DNA of 64,000 nt. Source: Quillaja saponaria (taxonomy: Eukaryota > Streptophyta > Magnoliopsida > Fabales > Quillajaceae). Positions within the stretch are counted from its first letter, which is position 1; the number at the start of each line of letters is the position of its first letter. The notes under the pieces were generated by a model that was given only the letters and a program-made list of their open reading frames with translations, made no database searches and was not told the origin of the DNA. The position numbers and the translations under genes were made by a program. Location of the stretch: the NCBI GenBank assembly GCA_029379385.1, contig CM055618.1, forward strand, positions 8,442,134 to 8,506,133, in the 5' to 3' direction. Shown here piece by piece: positions 1 through 11,749 of this stretch.

Positions 1-724
1 TCCTTATGGCTAATTCACCCCACTTCCATCTAGCTTCAAATCCACCACCAACCCCCTAACTATCTTAATTTCAAGTTGATTTAAGGGTCAGTTTTAACTG
101 GGTATTAAACCCCTTCAAACCAAGAGGTGGTTCCTTTGTTGGCAGCCAAAACAATTCCTACCAAAATCCACTTCAAAGATTCATTCAACTATTAAGTGGA
201 ATATAAGAGCTAGACTACTAACATAGAAATGGTGAGAGAATAATTTTCTACCTTTTACAACACAACCAGTCAAGCAAGAAGGGTGAAGGCTTTGCTTGAC
301 CAAATGAACAGGGGAGAAGGACCTTGAGCAGTAAGGTTGGTTGGGGAAATTGGATAAGAGAAGGAGAAAAAATAGTTAAGTATTGCAATGCACTTTTCTC
401 CTATGACATGTGATAGAATAGAAAAAAAATATCTAGTTATATATATATAAAGCTAATCTCCTACTTCTCTTTATTACCTATATATCTATATACATAAATT
501 TAAAATTACCATCAACCCAAAAAAATAAATTATGACTATTAATTTTATAAATATACACATTAATTAGGTTGTACCCAAATTAACCTCACATACAACTTTC
601 TTATTTAGTGCAACTAATTCAGCCAATAATATATATATATATATAACAATTACGTACGAGCATTCTAACACCCATGTTGGGCTATCGGGTTATAACAATT
701 TGTCAATGATATCATGTTGGTGTT
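1..724. other. Gene-free AT-rich stretch
   Basis: No coding region or recognisable repeat family is seen here. The sequence is AT-rich, with an (AT)n microsatellite at about 629-645 and a shorter AT run near 440-450. It ends where a truncated LINE begins. Confidence 0.6.
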
Positions 725-1222
725 TTATGTGATCCTAAAATCCCGAATAGATTGAAAGAAAAATTTTACAAGACTACAGTGAGACCAGCTATGTTGTATA
801 GTACCGAACGTTGGGCAGTTAAGAAGCAATACTCGCATAAGATGGAAGTAGCCGAAATGAAAATGTTGAGATGGATGACCAAACGTACAAGAAAAGATAA
901 AATAAGGAATAAGGAGATCCTTAAGAAGGTGGAAGTAGCACCTATTAAAGAGAAAATGAGGGAGAATCGCCTACATTGGTTTGGATAAATCTAACATCGG
1001 CCAATTGATACAGTAGTTAAAAAAGGTGACTTGGTACAAGTGTCAGGTGTAAGACATGGTAAAGGGAGACCGAAACTTACATGAGGGGCAGTCATCATGA
1101 AAGATATGGCTGCTCTAAAGATTATTGAAAATGTTGTCTCGGAGTGATGTAAATAGAGGAAAATAATTGATATAGCCGACCCTAACTAGTTTGGGATTTA
1201 AGGCATAGTTAAGTTGATTTGA
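725..1222 (+). mobile_element. 5'-truncated RTE-type LINE, 3' end only
   Basis: The open stretch at 752-988 encodes the C-terminal tail of plant RTE LINE polyproteins: it contains MLYSTERWAVKK, then KMEVAEMKMLRWM, and ends in HWFG. The same block occurs in degenerate form at about 7829-8090 in this window, and both copies share the 3' end ACTAGTTTGG followed by a TTAAG/TTGAG-rich tail. Similarity to the longer copy starts abruptly near 725 (TGATCCTAAAAT), as expected of 5' truncation during reverse transcription. Translation stops right after HWFG, so this is a dead fragment. Confidence 0.85.
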
Positions 1223-1460
1223 GCTTCTTTTCTTGTCACTTAGCAAACAAGACTATAATATATATGTTATCTAATAAAACACCAATACAAGACAAGATGC
1301 TTTCTAAAATGTCATTCACTAACAAAAGACATTTTGGTTCATTATAATTCTAGTGTCAATTACAAAAGTGCACCATTTGCACCAAAACAACATCACAGGC
1401 TATCAGGAAATCAAAAAACAGAAGTACAATGACAACCAGTGCAAGTTTTCCTTTCATGTC

Positions 1461-4400
1461 TCATATAAGTAATGAAAATAAAAAATTGCCTAGTTTAATG
1501 GGTGAGGTGCAGGTCTGGTTGGTCCTCCAGTATGTCATTAACTTAAGTTTGGCAGTCAGGAAATGCTTCACATCTCCAACTTGACTATCAGAAGAACTCA
1601 TACTCCTTTTTGAAGTTCCAGCATGCATACCAGAAGCACTCCTTCCCTTTCCTCTTGCAATTCTAGTTTGCTCACTATAAATACTCATTCCTTTTCCTCT
1701 TGCATTTTGATCTTGCCCACCAGAAGCTCTCATTCTCCTTCTTTCATCTCTGGTTTCAGTTTCACAGGTGAAAACACATAATGATATTAACTCTGTATTT
1801 CTAATTGAGAGGGCCCTGAATTTCTTCCAATATGATATTTACATAATTTTCTTCACGTGGCATGTCATTCCTATAAGTTCATTTATTATATCCATATTGC
1901 TTGCATATTCCATATCTTAGTGAAGTATTCCTTCTTTTTCAATAATTATTTTATTATTTAGCTTGCTCAACTTCATCATGTCCCTAAGTTCTTTTCTTTT
2001 TTAGCCTTCCAGGTGCCCTTACTTACTTTGGTGGCTGAATCTAGTCACCTATTGCAGTTGGCCACATACTCTCACCATTTTTGTGCTTTATGATAGGACC
2101 ATAGCAATCAGCATATGCATGTCTATTGTAGTAGTGATAACTCTTGGAAATAGAGTTATTTTACATCCTTTTACTCATATTATTTTACCTTAAAAAGTTT
2201 TAGTTGGTTTTTGCTTAGTTTTAATTGAATTCTTAGTTAAGTCCCTATTGTATTACAATGTTAATTCCTAGTTGTTTTATAATTAGGACTTAAGTGTTTT
2301 ATAGTAGTTCTAACTTGTATTAACTTAGTTTTTATGTTTTGAAGATCTAATATAAGAAGGAGTCCCATTAGAGGTCAAATTGGCGGCCAAACAGCTCAAA
2401 ACACGCAAGACAAGGAATGCTGCCCGGAAGGCTGGGGCTTAGGCGGCAAAGCCAACCCAGGGGGCACTGCAGCACCTAAGCCACTTCCTAACAAACTTGT
2501 TTCATCAATTTTCAAGGTAGTAGTGCAAAAAAGCTACAGGTGCGACATTGGCGTCATTCCTAGATTGAATTGAAGTGAAATTAAAGGGTTTTAAGCCTAT
2601 AAAAAGGGGACTAGCTTAATGACTCAAGAGAGATATGTTAGCAAAGATTTTTTAGAGTTTAGAGTTTGTCAAGGGTGCAAGGAAGTAAGAGGAGCAAGGA
2701 TTGTTGGAGCTTAAAGATCGATAATCTTCATATTTTTTTCTATTTCTACTCTTTTTTTACTTTCATTGTATTCTTTAATGTTTATTATTGTTGAATCCAT
2801 GTTTACACTAAGTAGCATGAAATAGTTTCTTTTCTAGAATTCAACATGAGCTTGATATTATGGTATGTATGGATTGCTTACGTTTTGGCATATGATTTAT
2901 TTAGTTCATTCTATGCTTAATGCTTTAATTGATTGATCATCTTTTAGATTGAATTAGGAAACTTACTTGGATAAGTAAGTTAGGTTAGCCTTGAATGAAT
3001 TAGCACTTGATTGAATTCAGCTTATATTGTTGAGTTTGATTTGTGTGTATGATATGAATATACATAAATGTCTTGTGTAGCCAAATCAAGTTCAATCTTA
3101 ATAAATCTTATTTAATGAAATTTACATATGAATATATTGAATTGATTAATTGAGATATTATTATAAGCAATAAGAATATGGTTATAATTGATTAAGAACT
3201 CTAAGTTAGTAATTCTTTGTCATAATTAAGTAAGACAAGATAATATAATTCAAGTATGAGGGAAGTTGTATTTCTAGGTTTATCTCCAATTTATTCTTGT
3301 TTTAGTTTGCTTTTAGTTTATAATTAGTTCATATCAACCACTTTATTACTCGATGTTGAAATGTGCTCTTGCATTTGTAAAATATGTGTCAAGTAGGCAC
3401 TTACATAGTTTTTTGACTATTCATCTCTAAAATACATTCAACTAATTGCATGCCTACAAGGTAAGCCAGCCAGCTTCTAGAACATGCATGACAAAAGACA
3501 TACATAAAATTTAATGTGTTTGTGTTAATAGGAAAATACATTACATATTAAAATATATTACATGGACCTACATGACTATGTGTCTAAATCCATAGTAAAA
3601 TTCTCCAAGAGAAAACATGACTCAAATATGCATTTCTAGCCCATTTAGGTGTCCACATATTTAAGTCCTTGATCTTCTTATCCAAACTCTTCTTCACCTT
3701 TGAAATTATCTTAAATTTATATCTTGCTAACTTGGCTTTAAGTTCATTGAACCTATTCATCAAATGTCCTCTGATTCATTCAAACATACTGATAATTGGT
3801 TTGTCTCGGGCCTCTAATATAGTTTTATTTGTTGTCTCATTAATGTTGTTCATCAACATATCATGTTTAGGTAAAATGAGAACTTATGTCTACATCAGTA
3901 TTTTGTTGGTTTCTCCAACAACCAATTATATGCATCCATATTTTTCCTCTTCAACTCAAGCATATGAATATCCTATAATCGATAATAAGGAGCTTTAGCA
4001 GCTACATGGATTAAATCTCTCAAGTCAGTAGATCCACAAATTTTGGCCTTGGAATTAGAATATGGATGCTTGAGGCAAAATTTTTTATTCAGCTCCTTGG
4101 AAGAACAGCTTCTCAAGTGTATGCATCAATCCTTAAATGTTTTAAAAATTAGAATAAAATGCATACAAACAAACATAACTGAATAATGAAACACTTTTGA
4201 AATTGTGAGAACTTTACCGTTTGTTGATAATAAATAAATACCCATCAATTAGATCTGATATTACCAATATCATTTAAGAGATTTTTTAAAAACTAGGTCC
4301 AGTTATCCTTTGTCTCTTGTTCCAAACTGCAAAAGCTAAAATGTGAAATAATGGTCATTTGGATCAATTGGTACAACAACCAGTAATTGTCCACCATATT

Positions 4401-5300
4401 CAATCTTAAGATGACATTTATCAATACCAATAAATGGCCTACAACATATCAAAAATCATTTTTAGATGCCTCAAAGCATACATGCATTCACTCCAACAAA
4501 GGCTTCATACACATTCTCTACAACTTCATTACAAGTTGTTTTAAGACTAGTCATCTTTAATTTAGTATAATACCCCCATAACTTTGCATGCTGGTTTCTG
4601 TGGATCCCTTTAATCAACTGTGTTGCTTTGCACATTCTCTTATATACCACAATTCTTGATATACCCACATTTTACTTTACCATCATATAACTAATGGCAT
4701 CTATCAACTTCATTATGTAATTAGTTTTACTTTATCATTTATAACTGAGATAACCTTTTTAGAGTTTGCAAAATGATTGGAAAATGATCAATTGAATGTG
4801 TGACTTTCTACAATGGTTTTCAATCTAAAAGCATCATTCCGTCCTACTTTGCAGCAAAGTAGCAACCTACCACATACCTTGTTGCAATCAACAATGCATC
4901 TTATAGCACCATTCTTTTTGGAAAAAAGTTCTTCTTCCATTGAGTAAAGATCACTTAATCACAAAATTCTTGAATTTAGTCAAGCTAGTAAACTTAGACC
5001 CAACCTACATGGTTCTCACACACGTATTCTGTTATGAATCTTTCATTTATTAGTCTTTGTATTCCATCATCATTAGAATCAGGAGCGGATTTCAGCTCCT
5101 CACTACAATTCTAATTCATTCAATCAAGAAGAAGAAGGATATGAAGTAGAATGAGTATGTGAAATCTGATTGGATGAACTCTTCTTCTTCCTAGTAGTCC
5201 TTTTAACTTTTTTTTAGTGTTAAGACATCATTAGGTATGCTTAGGTCATCTACATATATATCCACATTGCCATCAAAATTCATCACTATCATATAAATTG
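1461..5300 (-). mobile_element. Degenerate MULE (MuDR-like) transposase, split by a solo LTR
   Basis: Conceptual minus-strand translation, ignoring stops and frameshifts, gives MULE transposase pieces in the right order. First comes an N-terminal segment (about 5300-4750) with KFTSLTKFKNFV and a cysteine-containing region. Next is the stretch at 4668-4471 with ATQLIKGIHRNQHAKLWGYY. Then comes the catalytic-domain motif RPFIGIDKCHLK with YGGQLL (about 4450-4380). Finally a C-terminal part reads CYGPIIKHKNGESMWPT (about 2110-2040), followed by a basic RGKG-rich tail at 1733-1461. The pieces before and after 2135-3391 join in the conserved region once that LTR is removed. Many stops mean it cannot be active. 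Terminal inverted repeats were not identified, so the outer limits are approximate. Confidence 0.8.
2135..3391 (+). mobile_element. Solo LTR (gypsy-like) with 5-bp target duplication
   Basis: The 1257-bp unit starts TGATAACTC and ends ATGTGTCA, giving TG...CA ends. It is flanked on both sides by AGTAG (2130-2134 and 3392-3396), a perfect 5-bp target duplication. It carries a TATA box (CCTATAAAAAGG, about 2596-2607), as expected of an LTR promoter, and encodes no protein. The start resembles long gypsy-type LTRs of plants, which is a recollection rather than an alignment. No internal region or second LTR follows, so this is a solo LTR left by recombination. It sits inside the MULE transposase remnant, so it inserted later. 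Confidence 0.85.
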
Positions 5301-5689
5301 CACCTTCTAACTATCATCATAATCAGAATACTCATCATCACTATTTTTATCCATTTCTACATCATTTGAGTTCATGCTCCTCAACCAAATCGACATCAAC
5401 TAATTCATCACCACTTTCCACATTATCAGAATTGTCATAGTTTATACTAATTCAATTAATGTTCCACATAGTTTCTTGCTTTGTCTTTATTTTTTTATTA
5501 ATCTATTTAAGTTGGTGATCTATGTAGAAGCAAGTTGCTCTAAGGACAATAAAAAGTAAATGTTAATTTGATATTATTTTAGTTAGGAATTTAATGAGCT
5601 GCATGACTTAGAATTAAGATAGAGTTCTTACCTTTACAAAACTAGGATGCTATAGCATTCTAATTAGCTTAAAGGATATAGAACCCTAT

Positions 5690-8330
5690 CAACTCTACTA
5701 GAGGTTACTCTGTCAGCCCCAAGCCCAAATAAAGGAGGAAGGTTGTGAGAGATTGAATGCCATCATAAAACTAGTCAAATCTTATGAAAATGATTCATAC
5801 TGAATATTCGTTGGGGTGTAACACTCTTAGTGACATGCTGCATCAGACCCCGGGTGTAGTAAGAAATAACCAAGGGTTTGGTCGTCATATTCTTAGTGGT
5901 GTGCCACGCCAGTGTATAAGTGTGGTGCAAAATAAGCAAGGGTTCTCACATAGAGGGCAAGTGCGGGTAAAAGAACTAGTCCAGGATAAAATTCGCATAA
6001 CTACTTGGAACATAAGGACTTTTACTAGTAAATTGAGAAAGCTTATAGATATTATGAATAGAAAGAAGATTGATATTGCTAACTTGTAAGAAACTAAATA
6101 GGTATAAGAAAAGGCTAGAAAGATAGAGAGAACATGATTCAATATGTGGTATAATGGTAAGTATAGAAATAGGAATGTGGTAGTGATTATTATAAATGAA
6201 AATTTAAAGGACGAGATTGTAAAAGTCAACTAGAAAGGTGATAGGATAATTTTAGTGAAATTGATGAAAGACGAGGAGGCCTTCAATATCATTGGTGCCC
6301 ATGCTCCACAAATAGGATGGAAGAAGCTACGAATAAGACATTTTTGGATGATTTAGATGAGATAGTCTAAGGAGTACCTTTAGGAGAGAAATTGTTTATT
6401 GGTGGAGATTTGAACAATCATATTGGAAGTACTAACGAGGGTTTTGAGAGAGTTCATGGTGGTTATGTTTATAGAGATAGGAATAAGGGTAGAGACTCTA
6501 TTTTAGACTTTGTTGTTACGTACAACTTGATTTTAGTGAATACGTTCTTTAAGAAATGAGAGTTGCACTTAATCATCTTTAGTAGTAGACCTAATGAAAG
6601 CCAAATAGATTTTGTTCTAACCAGGAAGGTTGATAGAGCGGTTTATAAGGACTATAAAGTTATACCCGACTAGTGTTTAGTGTCTCAGCATAAACTTATG
6701 GTTGTGGATGTTAATGTTAAACATTGAAAGCAAAAGCATAGAAGTAATAGGTGTAATAGGACTAGATGGTGGAATTTGAATGGAGGAAAGATGACTACTT
6801 TTAAAGAAAAAATGTTACAGGGTGACTAATGGATGGTGGAGAATGAGCCTCATATGTTCTAGGATAAGATGGTGAGTCATATCAAGAATATGGCTAGATA
6901 GGTGTTAAGAGAAAGTAGAGGATGTAGACCTCAAACTAAGGAGATATAGTGGTGGAATGAAGAAGTTCAACAAGCTATTAAAGTTAAAAAAGAGTATTAT
7001 AAAATATTACACTTAGTGTAATATAATTATAAATGTTTTAGACAAGCTAGAAAAAGGTGCTAAGAAAGCGGTTAGGGAAGCTAGAGGCAATGCTTGTGAA
7101 GGACTTTACCAAAAGTTAGAGACAAAAGATAGAGAGAATGATATTTATAGGATTGCCAAACAAAGGGAACGACAAACTAAAGGCTTAAATCATATTAAGT
7201 GCATTAAGGATGAGGCTAATGGAGTTTTAGTTAAGCAAGATGAGATTAATGAGATATAGAAAACTTACTTTAATACTTTATTTAATGGAGATTTAAGGGG
7301 TGATATTAGGAAACTAGATGACGCATTCAATGATATGAACCACCGATTTGTTCCTTAGATTGGAGCACACGAGGTTAAAGAAGCTATTTATAAAATGAAG
7401 AATGGTAAGGCAATGGGCCCCAATGATATACTAATAGAAGTTTGGAGATGCCTATGAGATATTGACGTAACTTTACTTACAAATCTTTTTAATGAGATTC
7501 TATTAACCAAGAAAATACCTGATGAATGGAGAAAGAGTATGTTGATCGTTGTTTATAAGAATAAAGGAGACATTCAAAGTTGGACGAATTATTGAGAAGA
7601 CATTAGAACCTAAAGGCCTTAGGTTGAATCAGACAAAAATTGAGTATATAGAATGCAATTTCAATGAAACTAGAGGAGGCTTGAATGAAATCAATCCCTA
7701 CAAAGGATATGTTTAAGTATTAAGTTCATTTATACAAAAAATAAAATAAAATTTGGAGCAATTAAGCATAATGTAAACTGTAGGATCAAGACAGGGTGGG
7801 TGAAATGGCGAAGTAATTTGGAAGTTTTATATGATCCTAAAATTCCGAATAGATTGAAAGAAAAATTTTACAAGATGGCAGTGAAGCTGGTTATGCTGTA
7901 TGATACCGAATGTTGAGCAGTTAAATAGCAACACTTGCATAAGATGGAAGTAGCTGAAATGAGAATGTTGAGATAGATGACCAGACATTCTAGAAATGAT
8001 AGAATAAGAAATAAGAAGATTTGTAAGAAGATGGAAGTAGTACCTATGGAGGAGAAAATGAAGGAGAATTGCCTATGTTGGTTTGGACATATCCAACGTC
8101 AACCAATTGATGCGGTAGTTAAGAAATGTGACTTAGTATAGGTGTCAGGTGTTAGATGTGGTAGGAGAGACAGAAACTTACATGAGGGTAGTAATCGAAA
8201 AAGATATGACTGCTCTAGGCATTACTGAAAATGATGTCTTAGATCGATGCGAATAGAGGAAAAAGATTCATATAGCCGACCACAACTAGTTTGGAATTTA
8301 AGGCTTAGTTAAGTTGAGTTGAGTTAAGAT
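5690..8330 (+). mobile_element. Degenerate RTE-type LINE, reverse transcriptase core deleted
   Basis: The element opens with a leader like that of plant RTE LINEs (CAGCCCCAAGCCC, about 5715). An APE-type endonuclease start follows near 5990 (IRITTWNIRTFTSKLRKL), then GAHAPQ near 6300. The N-terminal part of the reverse transcriptase follows at about 7370-7590 (VKEAIYKMKNGKAMGPNDI, then IPDEWRKSMLI). Near 7593 the sequence jumps from the SWTNY motif straight to LEPKGLRLNQTKIEYIECNF. The central part with the catalytic YADD-type motif is therefore missing. The C-terminal tail matches the copy at 725-1222. Many in-frame stops (often TAG/TGA where the family has CAG/TGG/CGA) show long decay. Confidence 0.85.
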
Positions 8331-8339
8331 ATATAAATA

Positions 8340-9470
8340 CTAACCACTAAAAACTAAGACTAGTAGTCATCTCAATCTTAGCATTTATGTACCGAACCTC
8401 ATATTCTTGGACAAAATGGGCTCCATGATGTAGGTTTTGTTTGAACCTCCTAGATTTTGTAACACAATACTACAAAACAAAATAAACACAAGACACTAAG
8501 AGCACCACAAAACCCCCAGCCATGTGACAAGGTCCCATAACTCCCTAAATGCAAAAATCCAAACATTGCTAAGAAAAAACATAAAATGTCCAAAAATATA
8601 AAACATATTAAATTAAAAGAAGACAAAGATGTGAAAGAATGAAATAGGGCCGTTTTGGGTTGAGGTTTTACTTCTTACCATTTAACAGGAACATAAGAGG
8701 GTATTGGCCACATAAGAGGGTGCTTACCACATATGTCTTCCTATTAAAGCCAAATTAGTTTTGTTTGTAAATGTTAGCTACGTCCATGTTAATTTAGATG
8801 GAAGGTCATGGTAAAGATGTAATTGAATTAATTTAGAAATTTAAGAGACCCGATTGTTGAGTTTTGAAATATAGGGACTAAATTAAAACCTTATTCAAAT
8901 TATAAAGATTAAAAATATAACTTAGACTTATTATATTATGTCTTAATATTGAATGAAAGAATGCAAATTTTAGAGTAGACAATTGTTAAGAAGATCTCCC
9001 AGTTATGATATAGAACGAGTAATTAGTCTCACAACAAAGACATGGGAAAACCCAAAAAGAGAAAAAAAAAAGTGTTAAATGAAAATCAAGTACACTTATG
9101 TAAGAAAATTAGCTTTTAATATTACTGATCAAGGGCCTACATCGTTTCCAAGAAAAAAAATTTACACATCTAGCTTTTCAAGGGCAATAAATGTTTTTGG
9201 AATCCTAAATTTAGTGATCAAGGACATTTTTAGTAATGTGAAAGTCTCACCTAAAATTTTATTGTAATTTATATATATATTAAAAAGAATTTTCTAGGAT
9301 GTATCACCACCAAAATATCCTTTCCAAGAGTGCTTTCCTGATAAGCTAAACAGGGATTTCAAGAAAAAGAAAAATGGATAGCAAATAAATTTTATTGAAG
9401 AATAAACGAGTCATTTCAATATTATATGTTTGTTTTAACAAATATTGTATTCTAGATATGTTTAGTAATG
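8340..9470. other. Gene-free AT-rich intergenic DNA
   Basis: No convincing coding region or known repeat was seen. The short open stretch at 9079-9267 has no recognisable motif and is probably chance. Confidence 0.5.
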
Positions 9471-9489
9471 TATGTGTAATTTGATCTTA

Positions 9490-10172
9490 TTATAATTAAC
9501 TAACTCAACCCTACAGTAAATTAATTAATTTTATTAATAACCTACCAATCTTTCTCTTACAGTCTGCCTTGTTTTAAATTCTTTATTATTTTTCTCTCTC
9601 CTTTTTTCTCTCTTCTCACCCATCTCCATCCCACATCTCCTCCACTCATCCCATCATATCAGAGTATTTCACAGCCATTAACCACAAATCACCATGATTT
9701 TTATTATTATTAGTTCGCTTGCATTCTCAATGTGGCTTACAAATCATAATCAAAAAATTAATTGAAAAAATATTTAGAGATCATAATTGACCTTATTATA
9801 TATTTTTATTATTTTTATGTGATGATAATTTAATTAATATTTTCACAACAAAATTTAATTATGATATTTTAGTGGTAATATTTTAATAACTAATTATGAT
9901 ATTTCAATTGTGATATTTCAATAAAATATTCCAATAGGGTGGTGGTGGTCAATGATAATAATGTAGTTGATTGAGGTGGTGGGATGGGTGGAGAGAGAAA
10001 CCAATAGTGTTGGTAAAGAGAAAGAGTCAAAGAGAAAGAGTCAAAAAGAAAGAGAAGGGACAGAGAGAAAAAATAATAATAATTTGGTATGAGAGAGATT
10101 ATAGGTGAGTGGTTAACAAAACTAAGTAATGTATTGTAGAATTGAGTTAGTTACTTGTGTTAGTTAATTTTA
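9490..10172. mobile_element. Foldback / MITE-like inverted repeat element
   Basis: The left arm (from about 9490, ATTAACTAACTCAA then CTACAGTA) reappears in reverse complement at the right end (about 10172 back to 9975, AACTAACTCAA then CTACAATA). Similarity continues inward through a pyrimidine-rich zone on the left (TTTTTCTCTCTCC, about 9590) and a purine-rich zone on the right (GAGAAAGAGTC repeats, about 10015-10070). The arms are each roughly 190 bp, imperfect (about 70% by eye), around a 300-bp AT-rich centre. There is no open reading frame. This fits a foldback-type or MITE non-autonomous element. The target duplication was not resolved. Confidence 0.5.
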
Positions 10173-10219
10173 ATATTAGGTTAACTCACATTAATTGTAT
10201 TGTTACATGATTTATTTAA

Positions 10220-11285
10220 ATACATGATAGTGATTTATTAAGTTACTGCAAAAATGACATGGTAAAGTTTAAGTTTTTTGGTATTTTAACCCAAAAAAAA
10301 CTAAAAATCTTATGCTCAAAACAATCTAGTCAAATATATAAACAGAAGTTCTAAAAAACCTAAAAGTTCGTTATGCAATTATCGATGAATTTTATTGTGG
10401 TAAAAGGTTGTAACTTTGCATATATATCTTTGATTCTTTTCTTTCTTCTATCTCATGTTTTCTTGTCTTTTAATTCCTCAACTGCAAAAATAAGGAAGCA
10501 CAATCCTGCAAGATATCTACTTTGACAGAAAAGGTAGGGGAGGGAGCCCTACGAGGCTACCTAACTAGTCTTTTGCCACTTGGGACTCATCACCGACTTA
10601 ATTCCATCATCACATCATCCTCTAGTTTCCAAAATATAAATAATGTAAGAATTTATTGACAGGTGCCCTAAAAAAATTAGAAGTGTTTCTAAATAAAAAT
10701 TTATAATATTTATTATGATAGTTGATCATGATTTCAGTATTATTTATTGTATAAATTACTACTTATAAAAAATTTTAATTTTTAATAATTATATTTATTA
10801 TAATTTAACAAGTATAATGGATACTTATTAAAAAAATTTATAATCTAATATAATTCAAAATTATTTTTTTTTCATAAGTAACCACATTCATATGTATTAT
10901 TTTCTTCCTTCATTTTCAGCAATGAAATCCACTTTACCAAAAAAGAAAATGTATACTATTCTCAGATAGTGCTATCTGTACTTTTCCATCTTGTTAAGAG
11001 GAATTTAACGTAGTTATTTAGTTCTTTTTTCTAATGTTTCACAATAAGGTTTTATTTTGTGTTTTGTCATGTTTTTGGATAAGTTAAAATTTTGAAATGA
11101 AATGTTGTAAAAAATTAGATAAATAATTATCAAGAGTTATAATTGACGGTAGTTATTTATTCAAAAATCAAAATTCAAATGCTAAAACAAAATATATATG
11201 AATTGTTTTATAAATATAACTACATTCTTTGTATTATCAATATGATAACTCTCACATTTTTTACATCACAATACATATAAATAGA
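10220..11285. other. Gene-free AT-rich intergenic DNA
   Basis: Nothing beyond AT-rich sequence and short homopolymer runs was recognised. Confidence 0.5.
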
Positions 11286-11289
11286 TGTA

Positions 11290-11478
11290 TCTCCTCTTTT
11301 ATGACCGTACGTAGAAAAATCTCACGTAGTTGTAATATCCTTGCCCATGGTATTGCTTGTAAAGCAGCCAAGGTCCTTGGCAGGACCTTTTGGTTCTCTA
11401 AATATTTGTAATCTCTCGTTGGACTGCCTTTTGGTTGAGTCCTTTTCTCAATGAAATTTCCTTATTAAAAAAAAAAAA
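11290..11478 (+). mobile_element. 5'-truncated L1-type LINE 3' end with poly(A)
   Basis: The open stretch ending at 11411 contains SRSCNILAHGIACKAAKVLG, like the end of the RNase H domain in plant L1 LINEs (family pattern: N, then VAH, then a small-residue helix). After the stop comes a short 3' trailer with CAATGAAATTTCC and then a 12-A tail (about 11467-11478). This is the expected form of a heavily 5'-truncated L1 insertion. The target duplication was not identified with certainty. A retrocopy of another gene is less likely but possible. Confidence 0.55.
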
Positions 11479-11489
11479 GAAGGTGAAAC

Positions 11490-11740
11490 CTTAACATTGT
11501 ATTAGAGTATTATACTAAGCCCACCAGCAGGTAGGTCTTCTCAGCAATGTCACTCCGGCTCAATTATTGTCACAACCCTAAAAATGTCAAAAATTCCTCA
11601 TATAGGAAATTTCTCATATGTGTACCAATGTGATTACTCGCACATTGGTTACATTGGTTAACATGGTATTAGAGAAAAGTTGTAGGCCTGCCAGCAAGAT
11701 TCTCAACAACACAATTCATAGAAGTGTTCATAGGTTGTTC
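11490..11740 (+). repeat. Possible LTR-retrotransposon remnant with primer-binding-site-like motif
   Basis: The stretch ATGGTATTAGAG (about 11669) resembles the tRNA-iMet primer-binding site TGGTATCAGAGC found just inside copia LTRs. A diverged duplicate (ATTGTATTAGAG) lies about 170 bp upstream. Both are followed by related sequence (AAGCCCACCAGCAG and AGGCCTGCCAGCAAG), so a short segment seems duplicated. No coding part remains. Confidence 0.3.
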
Positions 11741-11749
11741 TCCTATTGA

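Noticed and set aside
5885..6229. Minus-strand hydrophobic open stretch as a membrane protein
   Set aside because: It is antisense to the RTE LINE endonuclease region; the hydrophobicity comes from AT-rich composition.
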